Of a DNA stretch of 6,244 bases, positions 5,424-6,244 are shown piece after piece. Made by a program: the position numbers and the translations under genes. The stretch is from Gemmatimonadota bacterium (lineage in GTDB: Bacteria > Gemmatimonadota > Gemmatimonadetes > Palauibacterales > Palauibacteraceae): positions 1 through 6,244 of the forward strand of contig JAUVTH010000088.1 in the NCBI GenBank assembly GCA_030601615.1, in the 5' to 3' direction. Position 1 is the stretch's first letter; the number at the start of each line of letters is the position of its first letter. Under the pieces are notes generated by a model that did no database searches, was not told the origin of the DNA, and saw only the letters and a program-made list of their open reading frames with translations.

Positions 5424-6244
5424 GTGAGCGACTTTCCGATCCAGACGGCCGGACTGATCGACGAGGACCTGTTGGAGACGGCTCGCCAGGCGGCGACGAA
5501 GGCGGCGGAAGTGCAGCAGAGGGAGCGCGGACGCGTGGATCCCTCACGCTGGAGCGAGAAAGGGCGTTCCGACTTCGTCACCGAGGTCGACATCGAGTCG
5601 GAGCGACTGATCGTCTCGACCATTCTCGTGCGTTATCCGGACCACCAGATCCTGGCCGAAGAGGGGACGGAGAACGATACCCGGGGCGAGCGGCCGCCCG
5701 TTCGGTGGATCATCGATCCGCTGGACGGGACCACGAACTGGCTGCACGGCTACCCGGAATACGCGGTGTCGATCGCGGCGGAGGACACGGACGGGCTGCG
5801 GGCCGCGGTGGTCCTCAACTCGGCGACAGGGGAGCGCTTCGAGGCGTCACGCGGGGCCGGCGCAAGGCGGGACGGTGAGCCGATCACGGTGTCGGATCTC
5901 GCCGACCTCGCCGTCGCCCTCGTCGGCACCGGGTTCCCGTTCAAGAAACTGCATGTCCTGCCCGCCTATCTCGAGACGATGTCCCGCGTCCTGCGATCCA
6001 CCGCTGGCATCCGGCGTGGCGGATCGGCTGCGCTCGATCTGTGCAACCTGGCGTGCGGCCGACTGGAGGCCTTCTGGGAGTACTGGCTGATGCCGTGGGA
6101 CGTGGCAGCCGGCGCCCTGGTCATCCGGGAGGCGGGCGGCGTGTTCGAGGAGCTGCATGTGCCCGGTATCCAGAGCGGGGGCGCGGCGGCGGGACTCAGC
6201 GGGAACATGCCCGAGGGGCTGGGCCCGGGAGCGTTCCTGGGGGC
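5424..6244 (+). CDS. suhB: Inositol monophosphatase family protein, SuhB-like (3' end beyond window)
   Basis: Mg2+-dependent phosphomonoesterase of the IMPase/FIG superfamily. Members hydrolyse inositol-1-phosphate and sometimes histidinol phosphate, fructose-1,6-bisphosphate or PAP; SuhB also has an rRNA antitermination role in E. coli. Hand translation gives 273 residues with no break. Metal ligands seen are Glu79 (LAEEGT), Asp98 and Asp101 in WIIDPLDGTTNWLHG (95-109), and Asp226 in PWDVAAGALVIREAGG (224-239). RRGGSAALDLCNLACGRLEAF is the usual block before the last ligand. The frame is still open at base 6244, but it has reached the terminal SGN block, so only a few residues should be missing. 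A TAA at 5400-5402 limits the N-terminus. GTG at 5424 is the first start codon and has only a weak purine run upstream. TTG at 5472, after GAGGA, is an alternative and would begin at the helix that aligns with the SuhB N-terminus. Transcribed away from trpS. The family is certain; the exact substrate is not. Confidence 0.93.
   Translation, partial: MSDFPIQTAGLIDEDLLETARQAATKAAEVQQRERGRVDPSRWSEKGRSDFVTEVDIESERLIVSTILVRYPDHQILAEEGTENDTRGERPPVRWIIDPLDGTTNWLHGYPEYAVSIAAEDTDGLRAAVVLNSATGERFEASRGAGARRDGEPITVSDLADLAVALVGTGFPFKKLHVLPAYLETMSRVLRSTAGIRRGGSAALDLCNLACGRLEAFWEYWLMPWDVAAGALVIREAGGVFEELHVPGIQSGGAAAGLSGNMPEGLGPGAFLG

Noticed and set aside
5312..5623. 104-residue N-terminal extension of trpS
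   Set aside because: The extension has no TrpRS similarity, runs antisense to the phosphatase N-terminus, and the normal TrpRS N-terminus begins at ATG 5311.
1..6244. CRISPR array, tRNA or rRNA gene, insertion sequence, toxin-antitoxin or phage-defence module
   Set aside because: Reading both strands shows no regular repeat-spacer pattern, no cloverleaf-like segment and no transposase or nuclease motif. Coding genes account for about 97% of the window.

Overview
The window is a compact, G+C-rich (roughly two thirds by eye), densely coding bacterial chromosomal segment. It has six recognisable genes and almost no intergenic space. I see no phage, IS, CRISPR, tRNA or rRNA signature. The high G+C, the mixed GTG/TTG/ATG starts and the combination of genes would suit a Gemmatimonadota-like or other G+C-rich environmental lineage. 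That is only an impression; nothing here fixes the phylum.

Layout. Five genes run leftward on the minus strand, in transcription order: tryptophanyl-tRNA synthetase (trpS, 5311 to 4316), a D-2-hydroxyacid dehydrogenase (4263 to 3220), a PilT/PilU-like ATPase (3219 to 2116), a DapA-superfamily aldolase that looks most like mitochondrial 4-hydroxy-2-oxoglutarate aldolase HOGA1 (2119 to 1211), and adenylosuccinate synthetase (purA, 1180 to beyond base 1, C-terminus cut by the window edge). The junctions are 52 nt, 0 nt (TAG directly followed by GTG), a 4-nt ATGA overlap, and 30 nt, so the five are probably one operon with translational coupling in its middle. Diverging from trpS across a 112-nt spacer is an inositol-monophosphatase family gene (suhB-like, 5424 to beyond 6244).

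How the genes fit together. trpS, purA and the suhB-like gene are housekeeping. The central trio is the accessory-looking part. The aldolase is predicted to make pyruvate plus glyoxylate, and the dehydrogenase belongs to the family that reduces glyoxylate or hydroxypyruvate, so they could act in sequence. Between them sits a pilus-retraction-type ATPase whose Walker and Asp-box motifs are intact but whose His box has lost both histidines. trpS carries four cysteines in nearly the arrangement that holds a [4Fe-4S] cluster in Thermotoga maritima TrpRS.

There is no clearly undescribed system. The points most worth checking are the His-box-less PilT paralogue, the cysteine-motif TrpRS, the HOGA1-like aldolase next to a glyoxylate-reductase-like enzyme, and the in-frame single-stop junction between the dehydrogenase and the ATPase.
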